Assembly (NCBI GenBank): GCA_002307095.1
Contig: DBTO01000084.1
Coordinates: forward strand, 8,095-17,759
Length of the DNA: 9,665 bases
Source of the DNA: Sulfurospirillum sp. UBA1314
GTDB lineage: Bacteria; Campylobacterota; Campylobacteria; Campylobacterales; Sulfurospirillaceae
Reading direction: 5' to 3'
The notes under the pieces are model-generated. The model saw nothing but the letters and a program-made list of their open reading frames with translations, ran no database searches and was not told where the DNA came from. This document shows positions 1-6,394 of the stretch, one piece after another. Position numbers and translations under genes: made by a program. The first letter of the stretch is position 1. Every line of letters begins with the position of its first letter.

Positions 1-279
1 GTGGGGCATATCTATAAAATTTTGCCTTTTTTGATCTGGTATGAAAAATTCTCACCACTGGTCGGAAAGCAAAAAGTGCCTCTGTTGCATCAGATGATTC
101 ACACCAAAATGGCAGATCTTCAAACGTGGATGCTGTTTGCTTCGGTGGTTCTACTGTGTGGCGGTGTTGTCGCTCCAATAGGGAAACTTTTTTTCCTAGG
201 AAGCGTGTTGCTTCTAAGTTCACTTGTGTTGGTAGCTTTGAATGCGTTTTATGCGTTTAATTATAAAATTAAGGAGTAA
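1..279 (+). CDS. Integral membrane protein, C-terminal fragment (5' end outside window)
   Basis: An open frame runs from the window edge to a TAA at 277-279. The GTG at 1-3 is simply the first codon visible, so the gene almost certainly begins upstream. The visible 92 residues start with a GHIYKILPFLIWYEKF stretch (residues 2-17) containing a His and Trp/Pro residues typical of a membrane-helix end. A polar loop with SPLVGKQKVP follows, then two hydrophobic segments at about 41-60 and 63-84, and a short basic tail. I do not recognise the family with certainty. A polytopic membrane protein, possibly haem- or metal-related, is as far as the sequence goes. The next gene starts four bases after the stop, and its ribosome site (AAGGAG, 271-276) lies inside this coding sequence, so the two are probably cotranscribed and translationally coupled. 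Confidence 0.7.
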   Translation: MGHIYKILPFLIWYEKFSPLVGKQKVPLLHQMIHTKMADLQTWMLFASVVLLCGGVVAPIGKLFFLGSVLLLSSLVLVALNAFYAFNYKIKE

Positions 280-282
280 GTA

Positions 283-579
283 ATGATTACAGAAAAGAGC
301 GTTTACGATGCCATTTCAACCGTTATAGACCCAGAAGTTGGGTTTGACATCGTCTCATTAGGACTGATTTATGGCGTTAAAATTGAAAATGAGCAGGTGA
401 AGGTTACGATGACACTTTCAACCAAAGGATGTCCTTTGCATGAGTTGATTCAACAGTGGGTCAAAGATGCTGTTTTGAAGCTTGATGGAATCACCGAATG
501 CGAGATTGAAATTGTGTGGGAGCCCGCTTGGAATATCTCTATGGCGAGTGAACGTGTCAAAACGGAACTATGTGGTTAA
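283..579 (+). CDS. DUF59 / MIP18-family metal-sulfur cluster assembly factor
   Basis: This is a 98-residue cytosolic protein of the MIP18 (DUF59) family, which includes SufT, PaaD and the eukaryotic Fe-S targeting factor CIA2. Members help insert or mature Fe-S clusters in target proteins. Seen here: the family signature DPEVGFDIVSLGLIY at residues 16-30, the TKGCP motif with the conserved Cys50, and the VWEPAW motif at 78-83. Length fits a stand-alone single-domain member (about 100 residues). The ATG at 283 has an AAGGAG site six bases upstream, overlapping the end of the preceding membrane-protein gene. No suf or isc genes are visible next to it, so its client is unknown. The family call is firm; the exact partner is not. 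Confidence 0.9.
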   Translation: MITEKSVYDAISTVIDPEVGFDIVSLGLIYGVKIENEQVKVTMTLSTKGCPLHELIQQWVKDAVLKLDGITECEIEIVWEPAWNISMASERVKTELCG

Positions 580-629
580 TGTGTGTCATTATAAGGATTT
601 ATTAATTCCAAAATCGAGTAAATATATAC

Positions 630-635
630 TATAAT
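630..635 (+). promoter_or_regulatory. Predicted sigma-70 -10 box for the STAS-chemoreceptor unit
   Basis: A perfect TATAAT lies in an AT-rich stretch after the DUF59 stop codon. It would start transcription near 641-643, about 23 bases before the STAS ATG. No convincing -35 box is visible, which is usual in Campylobacterota, where AT-rich upstream DNA replaces it. This is a prediction from sequence only. Confidence 0.5.
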
Positions 636-664
636 AAAGTTTGATTTTTGAATTTGGAGGCGGA

Positions 665-988
665 ATGGATTTAGTGACCAAGGTGCACAGCGAACATGTT
701 GATATTGTCATTACAGGGACAATTAAAACAATTGCAAATGCACAAACCATTAAAGAGGCGATTCGTAAAACGCATGAGCAACATTTAGATCACATCATCA
801 ATCTTGTCATTAAAGACTCTTTTATCATCACTTCATCCGTTATTGGTTTTGTCATTAAAGCGATTAAAATGGATAAAATCGCTTTACATGTAAACATTGG
901 AAGTGAAGAGTTGTACGAAATGCTTGAAGATATGAATTTGATTGACATGATGAATGTTAGAAAGGCGTACAGATGCGCAAAGGTATAG
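665..988 (+). CDS. Single-domain STAS protein (anti-sigma-antagonist-like)
   Basis: A 107-residue protein that reads as one STAS domain: an N-terminal strand pair (residues 12-20, VDIVITGTI), a helix, a central strand INLVIKDS (45-52), the ITSSVIGFVIKAI loop-helix (55-67), a strand IALHVNIG and a C-terminal helix. In SpoIIAA-type domains the matching loop is DSSG, with the phosphorylatable Ser; here T56-S57-S58 fills this place, so regulation by phosphorylation is possible but not shown. The frame is open from 641, but the ATG at 665 is preceded by GGAGG (656-660) at a good distance and just follows a TATAAT box, so I chose it. The 3' end overlaps the following chemoreceptor start by 16 bases, suggesting coupled expression and a shared job in signalling. 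Bases 883-894 carry one copy of the iterated palindrome. Confidence 0.8.
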   Translation: MDLVTKVHSEHVDIVITGTIKTIANAQTIKEAIRKTHEQHLDHIINLVIKDSFIITSSVIGFVIKAIKMDKIALHVNIGSEELYEMLEDMNLIDMMNVRKAYRCAKV

Positions 989-2562
989 GTTTAAAAATAG
1001 GCTTGACGCTTATTCCGCTTTTATTGGTTAGTTTTATTAGCTTACAATTTTTTATCGTTAGTGAATTCAAAAAATCATCACAAATTCAGAGTGAAAATAA
1101 TCTCAATTTATTTAGCCAGTCGGTTTTTCAGACGGTTCGTGCTGCCATGAACTTGGGGGATCGTGCTTTGATTGAAAAATCATTGCAAGAAGCGGGTGCG
1201 ATGAAAGGGATTACGGAGCTTAAAATTCACCAATCCCAAGCGGTCATTGATACGTTTGGCATCGATGCTAAACTTTCAACCGATGCCACCATCGTCGATA
1301 TTTTTAAAAATCCAACCCAACACAATGTGACGCTTGATGATGACAAAGGGCACCGTTTACGACTTTTAAAACCCCTCATTGCTGAACCTGATTGTTTAGC
1401 CTGTCATGCAACATCTCAAAAAGGTGATGTATTAGGCGTTATGGATATGACCTTCTCCTTTTCTGAAATCGATGCGTATATCGGCGCTATCAGTTGGAAA
1501 CTCATCAGCATTTTTGCGCTTTCATTGTTGATTACTTCTGTGCTGATTATGCTGGTACTCAAACGCGTTGTGGGGAATCCTTTGGGTATTTTATTGGAGC
1601 GCATACACGATCTTTCCAGTGGCAATGGCGATTTGACGGCGCGCGTAAAAATTAACAGTCAAGATGAAATGGGTGAGATCGCTCAGTACATCAATAGTTT
1701 CATTGAGAAGATTCAATCCATCATTTTAAGTTCACAAACCATTTCACAAAATGTTGAACATACGGGCGAAAAGCTCAATTCCAATGCGGTTGCATTTTCC
1801 AAAGGTGTGGTCGAACAAGCCCAACAGATTAAGATGTCGTTTGATTTGATGAAAGACATTGAAGCCGATCTCGACCTCTCTGAAGAGCTCGCGATTCATA
1901 CGGTTGAAGATAATAGTTCCTCATTTAGTGTTTTAGAAACCATGAGTCTATCGCTGAATGAAGTGGTTCAAAAAATCAATGCGGCAAGCGATTCAGAACA
2001 AGAGATGGCGCATCAGATTCAAAATGTTGTTTCACAAACCGATCAGATCAAAGGTGTGTTGGCGATGATCAAAGATATTGCCGATCAGACCAATTTGCTT
2101 GCCCTTAATGCCGCCATTGAAGCTGCGCGTGCAGGAGAACATGGACGTGGTTTTGCGGTTGTAGCGGATGAAGTGCGAAAGTTAGCGGAACGTACCCAAA
2201 AATCTCTTGCAGAGATTGATGCGACGATTAGCGTGATTGTTCAAGGGGTGACACAACTCAGCAGTAATATGGAAATTAATGCTGACAACATTAGCCAAAT
2301 ATCCCAAAATGCTTTTGGAGTTCAAAGTGCAACAGAAGAGACCAAAAATCGTACATTAGAGTCGATTGAAGTTTCTAAAAAAGCCTCTAAAAAAGTCGTT
2401 GAGATCTCCCATCTGACCAATCAAATGATGGAACAGATGAAACGAACACTAAGCTTATCGGACAATAATGAAAAAATCGCCGTCGAGCTTTCCCATATAT
2501 CTCAAACGATGTTAGAGTCTTCGCAAAATCTAGACTCTACGCTTTCAACGTTTAAAGCGTAA
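973..2562 (+). CDS. Methyl-accepting chemotaxis protein with periplasmic CxxCH (haem c) sensor domain
   Basis: A 529-residue transmembrane chemoreceptor. TM1 is at about residues 8-29, a periplasmic sensor spans about 30-175, TM2 is at 177-196, HAMP at about 197-250, and a long methyl-accepting coiled coil follows with its hairpin tip at about 370-407 (IADQTNLLALNAAIEAAR, then GEHGRGFAVVADEVRKL). The tip binds CheA and CheW at the inner membrane. The periplasmic part contains C141-L-A-C144-H145 (bases 1393-1407) just before a GDVLGVMDM strand. CxxCH is the covalent haem c attachment motif, and Desulfovibrio DcrA and Geobacter chemoreceptors have comparable haem sensor domains, so redox or gas sensing is a reasonable inference. 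No CheR-binding pentapeptide is seen at the C-terminus. The ATG at 973 has AAAGG upstream and overlaps the STAS gene by 16 bases. An artefact is unlikely, but haem attachment is unproven. Confidence 0.93.
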   Translation: MRKGIGLKIGLTLIPLLLVSFISLQFFIVSEFKKSSQIQSENNLNLFSQSVFQTVRAAMNLGDRALIEKSLQEAGAMKGITELKIHQSQAVIDTFGIDAKLSTDATIVDIFKNPTQHNVTLDDDKGHRLRLLKPLIAEPDCLACHATSQKGDVLGVMDMTFSFSEIDAYIGAISWKLISIFALSLLITSVLIMLVLKRVVGNPLGILLERIHDLSSGNGDLTARVKINSQDEMGEIAQYINSFIEKIQSIILSSQTISQNVEHTGEKLNSNAVAFSKGVVEQAQQIKMSFDLMKDIEADLDLSEELAIHTVEDNSSSFSVLETMSLSLNEVVQKINAASDSEQEMAHQIQNVVSQTDQIKGVLAMIKDIADQTNLLALNAAIEAARAGEHGRGFAVVADEVRKLAERTQKSLAEIDATISVIVQGVTQLSSNMEINADNISQISQNAFGVQSATEETKNRTLESIEVSKKASKKVVEISHLTNQMMEQMKRTLSLSDNNEKIAVELSHISQTMLESSQNLDSTLSTFKA

Positions 2563-2588
2563 TGCAAAGAGGCTTAGCCTCTTTGCAT
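2562..2588. terminator. Perfect 12-bp hairpin between convergent genes (likely bidirectional terminator)
   Basis: Arms ATGCAAAGAGGC (2562-2573) and GCCTCTTTGCAT (2577-2588) pair perfectly around a 3-base loop TTA. The left arm begins on the last base of the chemoreceptor stop codon. The loop is exactly the stop codon of the opposite-strand ABC-F gene, and the right arm encodes its last four residues. No clean T-run follows on either strand (the + side has a weak CATTTCTGCTTTTT), so termination strength is uncertain. Confidence 0.6.
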
Positions 2589-4532
2589 CATTTCTGCTTT
2601 TTCCTCAATTTCCAGTAATGCTTCAATCATCGGCTCTAAAAGTGCTTCTTTCTTTTCTAAATTTTGACTCAGCTTTGTAAGCCCAATTTGTTGATAACAC
2701 TCGGGGTCTTCAAGACATTTTTTAATCGCAATGATCTCATCTTCAAGAGTTTGAATCTGTTGTGGCAAAGTTTCAAGAGAGCGTTGTTCTTTATAACTTA
2801 GTTTTGTAGGAACACTCTCTTTGGCTTTTTGCGCTTTTGGCTCTTCTCTCTGAGGAGAAGATACTTCTTGTGCTGATTCCATAGCATCAAGTTCTTTAAT
2901 CTCTTTTTCAATCTCCAAGTATTCGCTGTACCCTTGGTAACTCTCCTCAATGATGCCTTCACCTTTAAAGACATACAGCTTGCTGGCAATTTTATCGACA
3001 AAGTAACGATCGTGGCTGACAAAAATAACCGCACCGCCAAAGCTTTGAATGTACTCTTCTAAAATATTGATCGTGGGGATGTCCAAATCATTGGTGGGCT
3101 CATCCAAAATCAAACAATCCACCTCTTGCGAAAAAAGCAAGGCAAGTGCCACACGGTTTTTCTCACCACCGCTTAAAATGCCGATCTTTTTGTTGAGATC
3201 TTCTTTGGGAAAAAGAAAGTCTTTAAGATACCCAAAGACATGAAGGTTTTTCCCCTTAACATCGACCCGATCACCGCCGTTGGGGCAAAAGGTTTCGATA
3301 AGGTTTTTGTTATCATCGAGCATAAGGCGTTGTTGGTCAAAATAACCGACTTTAAACTCACCTTTGTCAAATTTCCCCGCATCAACGCTCATATCGCCGA
3401 GTAAAATTTTAAGCAGAGTCGATTTCCCTGCGCCATTTTTTCCCACAATTGCAATGCGATCTTTTTGTAAGATACGCGTGCTAAAGTCTTTAATCAGCAG
3501 TTTATTGCCCAGTTTTTTATGGATGTTGTACATCTCAAAAAGCATCTTTTGTTTGTTGATGATCTTTTCACCGTTAAAGTTATGCTTTTCGCGCTCAAGT
3601 TCTAGTTTGAGCTTTCGAACCAGAGAAGGGTTCTTTTTGGCAGATTCACGCAGTTCAAAAACTCTCTGTTTTCGCCCTTCATTGCGTTTGAGTCTCGCTT
3701 TGACACCGCGTCTGAGCCACTCTTCTTCGCCCTTGAGGTATTTGAGCAGATTCTCATGCTGTTTTTGGAGCGACACGATCAATAACTCTTTACATGTAAG
3801 ATAATTTTCATAGCCTCCCTCGAAGCTTCGAACCGTTCCATCATCGATTTCAATCGTACGTGTGGCAAGATGGTCGATAAAATAACGATCATGCGAAATA
3901 AAAAGCAGGGTGAACTTAGACTTTAAAATCATCTGTTCTAAAAACTCAACCATGTAAACATCCAAATGGTTGGTTGGCTCATCCAAAAGCAAAATATCGG
4001 GCTTTTGAAGAATGAGACCGGCAAGCGTTACACGGCGTTGTTCGCCACCGCTTAAAAGATTGACATCACTGTGCTCAAACTGTTTGAGATCAAACTCGTG
4101 TAAAACGTGCTCGATCTTTTCATCCAAACTCCACGCATCGTGCATGTCTAAAAACGCCACCAGTTGAGACTGCTCAGCCAATAAGGCTTCATTATGGTAG
4201 TCATGCTCTAAGGTTTTGATGAGCTCTTCGTAACGAAGACGTGCGGTTTTAAGCTCTTTAAGCTCCTCTTCAATCGCCTCTTTAACATTCATTCCTTCTT
4301 TAAACCGAGGGGTTTGGTCTAACATGCCGACTTTGACATTTTTTTGCAGAATCCGTCTACCAACGTCAGCTTCCAAAATGCCAAAAACGATCTTCATCAG
4401 GGTTGATTTTCCCCCACCGTTTTTGCCAATGATGGCAACGCGTTCTCCCTCATGCAATGAAAAATCAACGTTGGTTAAAATTTTTTGGGTTTCATAGGCT
4501 TTGCTGATACCAATTAAATCTAAAAGTGCCAA
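2574..4532 (-). CDS. uup: ABC-F family ATPase, Uup type
   Basis: A soluble protein with two ABC ATPase domains and no membrane segments. ABC-F proteins act on ribosomes or, for Uup, also on branched DNA intermediates. Residues (counting from the TTG): Walker A GKNGGGKST at 36-44, signature LSGGE at 160-164, Walker B/DEPTNHLD at 184-191; second domain Walker A GKNGAGKST at 364-372, LSGGE at 453-457, DEPTNDLD at 477-484. The inter-domain linker has EEWLRRGVKAR and RNEGR (about 270-290), as in Uup, and a charged C-terminal coiled coil (about 570-652) matches Uup's DNA-binding tail. At 652 residues it is close to E. coli Uup. An in-frame ATG exists at 4538, but the GAGG site (4540-4543) is only one base from it and seven bases from the TTG at 4532, so TTG is preferred. 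Bases 3789-3800 hold one iterated palindrome. Confidence 0.9.
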   Translation of the reverse strand: MALLDLIGISKAYETQKILTNVDFSLHEGERVAIIGKNGGGKSTLMKIVFGILEADVGRRILQKNVKVGMLDQTPRFKEGMNVKEAIEEELKELKTARLRYEELIKTLEHDYHNEALLAEQSQLVAFLDMHDAWSLDEKIEHVLHEFDLKQFEHSDVNLLSGGEQRRVTLAGLILQKPDILLLDEPTNHLDVYMVEFLEQMILKSKFTLLFISHDRYFIDHLATRTIEIDDGTVRSFEGGYENYLTCKELLIVSLQKQHENLLKYLKGEEEWLRRGVKARLKRNEGRKQRVFELRESAKKNPSLVRKLKLELEREKHNFNGEKIINKQKMLFEMYNIHKKLGNKLLIKDFSTRILQKDRIAIVGKNGAGKSTLLKILLGDMSVDAGKFDKGEFKVGYFDQQRLMLDDNKNLIETFCPNGGDRVDVKGKNLHVFGYLKDFLFPKEDLNKKIGILSGGEKNRVALALLFSQEVDCLILDEPTNDLDIPTINILEEYIQSFGGAVIFVSHDRYFVDKIASKLYVFKGEGIIEESYQGYSEYLEIEKEIKELDAMESAQEVSSPQREEPKAQKAKESVPTKLSYKEQRSLETLPQQIQTLEDEIIAIKKCLEDPECYQQIGLTKLSQNLEKKEALLEPMIEALLEIEEKAEMMQRG

Positions 4533-4561
4533 ATACATGCCTCATTTCGTTTTTTGCGCGT

Positions 4562-4567
4562 ATTATA
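4562..4567 (-). promoter_or_regulatory. Predicted extended -10 promoter for uup
   Basis: On the - strand the sequence reads TGGTATAAT, an extended -10 element with a perfect TATAAT at 4567-4562. Predicted initiation is near 4555, about 23 bases before the TTG start. It lies between the terminator of the upstream chemoreceptor gene and uup, giving uup its own transcription start. Sequence-based prediction only. Confidence 0.55.
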
Positions 4568-4589
4568 CCATTAAGATGAAAAACAGAGG

Positions 4590-4617
4590 ATGGGTAAAGT
4601 TTTGACGCTTTACCCAT
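4590..4617 (-). terminator. Rho-independent terminator of the second chemoreceptor gene
   Basis: Arms ATGGGTAAAG (4590-4599) and CTTTACCCAT (4608-4617) form a 10-bp stem with an 8-base loop, nine bases beyond the chemoreceptor stop codon. Read on the - strand, a GTTTTTC tract follows six bases after the stem. The T-run is slightly displaced but the position fits. Confidence 0.65.
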
Positions 4618-4625
4618 GAAGTTGG

Positions 4626-6236
4626 TTAGGATTGGAACTGATTGAGTTTGTTATTAAGGTTTTCAGCCAAGCGAGAAAGATGATCTGCTGCTGCAGCGAT
4701 CTCTTCAACACTTCTGGCATTTTGTGACGTTAAGGTATTGATATTGGTGACCATATCAACGATTTTATCGGTATCTTGTGAGATTTTTAGCGAATTTTTA
4801 GCACTGGTCGTAACCGCATTGACACTTTCATCCATCACTTGCGTTGTACCTAAAATCGTTGATTCTACACCACTGGAAACCGTCGAGAGTCTTTCAATAT
4901 TTTTGGCATTTCTTCCCATCTGTTCAGAAGAGTCTACAATCGATTGTACAATGACATTGATGGTAGCGTTGATCTCTGTGAGGGAAGATTGCGTACGTTC
5001 GGCTAGTTTGCGTACTTCATCCGCAACGACGGCAAAGCCACGACCATGCTCCCCTGCGCGGGCCGCTTCAATTGCAGCATTGAGAGCTAAAAGATTGGTT
5101 TGATCGGCAATATCAGAGATCACGGTCAGAATTTGTTTCACTTGTTCAGCATCATGACTCATCTGCTCTAGCTTTTGAGCCAATGCAGATTCTGCTTGAC
5201 TGGCTTGATTCATCTCTCCACGAAGCGAAATAACCTCATTTTTTGCATTATCAAGTCGATTACCTGCTGTCGCGATACTTTGCTTCATATTTTCAGAAAG
5301 TGTTGCCGTCTCTTGGACAAACGTTTTAATGGATTCAATCTCCTGTATTGTATTTTCCACAATTGTCGAACTTTGCTCTGCATTGCGACCGATTTGCATA
5401 CTGGTGGTACTGAGTTCATGGGAAACAGAGGCGTTTTCATTTGAAGAGTTTTTCGTATCCACAATGGTTTGTTCCAAGGTAACAACCAAATCGTTAAAGC
5501 TATCGACAATCTCCTTAATCTCATTGTTCTTGCTGTACTGAATACGTGAGCGAAGCTCTTTGGTACGTACAAAATTGGTAATACTATCGCGTATGAGATG
5601 TACACCTTGCATGATGTTATTGCGGATGATAATACTTAAGAAAATGGTGGCTCCTACCACGATTAAAACGACAATGATCATACTCGTATTGGCATTTTGT
5701 TTCTCTTCTGCCGCATCCGATGCCATTTTCTTCGCCAATTCTAGATTGTAACTCATATGTTCATCAAGCGCTGATGTCAAGGTTTTCAGTGTAGCCCGTG
5801 CTTTGTTAAAAGCGACAGAAGCTTCTGCTTTGTGCCCTGTTTCTGAGAGTTTTAAAATATCGTTCACCAATACTTTAAATTTTTCAAAAGCTTCAAGATC
5901 CTTTGTAAGCAGTACTTTATCTTTCGCATCACTGGTTAGTTTTTCGTACTGATTCAACTCTTTAGCGAGGCTATTTAAAGCATCAAGTATTCCTTCTTTA
6001 GACTTTGCATTAGCCTCTTTATCTTCTTGCGTAATATGCTCCCACATGACCAAACGAAGGCGGAGTCCATACAGCATTGCATGATTGAGAGAGATAACAC
6101 TTGGGAGTGAATTGACCGTGACATAATTTGTTTCCTCATAAACTCTATCCATCTTGGTTATACTAATACCAAAGATAGTACAAGCTCCTATAATAGCGAT
6201 AAATAGCATCGCTATGAGTTGTTTTCCGATTGTCAT
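4626..6236 (-). CDS. Methyl-accepting chemotaxis protein with 4HB-like sensor domain
   Basis: A 536-residue chemoreceptor. TM1 is at residues 7-26, an all-helical periplasmic domain of about 155 residues (30-185) follows, TM2 is at 186-204, HAMP at about 205-258, and then the methyl-accepting coiled coil with its tip at 376-416 (IADQTNLLALNAAIEAARAG, then EHGRGFAVVADEVRKLAERT). The periplasmic domain has the helical, Leu/Lys/Glu-rich character and the ligand-contact-like LRLRLVMWEHI segment of four-helix-bundle (4HB_MCP) sensors; no CxxCH is present. The ligand cannot be read from sequence. The ATG at 6236 has an AAGGAG site six bases upstream. It is monocistronic: a terminator lies behind it and a divergent gene in front. 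The signalling tip matches the haem-type chemoreceptor residue for residue over about 41 positions, so both should use the same CheA/CheW array. No C-terminal CheR pentapeptide is seen. Confidence 0.93.
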   Translation of the reverse strand: MTIGKQLIAMLFIAIIGACTIFGISITKMDRVYEETNYVTVNSLPSVISLNHAMLYGLRLRLVMWEHITQEDKEANAKSKEGILDALNSLAKELNQYEKLTSDAKDKVLLTKDLEAFEKFKVLVNDILKLSETGHKAEASVAFNKARATLKTLTSALDEHMSYNLELAKKMASDAAEEKQNANTSMIIVVLIVVGATIFLSIIIRNNIMQGVHLIRDSITNFVRTKELRSRIQYSKNNEIKEIVDSFNDLVVTLEQTIVDTKNSSNENASVSHELSTTSMQIGRNAEQSSTIVENTIQEIESIKTFVQETATLSENMKQSIATAGNRLDNAKNEVISLRGEMNQASQAESALAQKLEQMSHDAEQVKQILTVISDIADQTNLLALNAAIEAARAGEHGRGFAVVADEVRKLAERTQSSLTEINATINVIVQSIVDSSEQMGRNAKNIERLSTVSSGVESTILGTTQVMDESVNAVTTSAKNSLKISQDTDKIVDMVTNINTLTSQNARSVEEIAAAADHLSRLAENLNNKLNQFQS

Positions 6237-6262
6237 AAGTGACTCCTTTTTGTGTTATGTTT

Positions 6263-6349
6263 ATTCTAAACTCATTTTCCTAATAAAATATTTAAATTAC
6301 CCTGCATATTACTAGAAAGCTAAAAGAATTTATTTCTGAGAAAATCATA
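6263..6349 (-). promoter_or_regulatory. Candidate promoter region of the 4HB chemoreceptor
   Basis: The 158-base divergent gap 6237-6394 holds two possible - strand -10 boxes: TAGAAT (6268-6263), about 27 bases before the ATG, and TGGTATGAT with TATGAT at 6349-6344, an extended -10 that would give a leader of about 100 bases. No sigma-28 or sigma-54 consensus is evident. Which one is used cannot be decided here; nothing else stands out in this gap. Confidence 0.3.
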
Positions 6350-6394
6350 CCACTCTAGCGTTGCAAAGGTGTTGCATTTGTTTAGGGAATATTG

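Noticed and set aside
3364..3804. A 146-codon + strand ORF inside uup
   Set aside because: It is antisense to the strongly supported Uup ATPase region and has low-complexity Ser/Leu/Phe-rich content expected of a shadow frame.
3951..3959. CATGTAAAC as a further copy of the iterated palindrome
   Set aside because: Only one half of the palindrome matches; the left half reads CTCAAC instead of CTTTA.
4738..5103. A 121-codon + strand ORF inside the 4HB chemoreceptor
   Set aside because: It is antisense to the conserved signalling domain, with no ribosome site and no recognisable domain.
2080..5111. Recent duplication or gene conversion between the two chemoreceptor tips
   Set aside because: The protein tips are identical over about 41 residues (+ strand from 2077; - strand 5111 downward), but the DNA differs at many synonymous positions, so strong purifying selection explains it.
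6237..6394. Riboswitch or small RNA in the divergent gap
   Set aside because: No stable hairpin series or known riboswitch core was seen; two ordinary promoters explain the gap.
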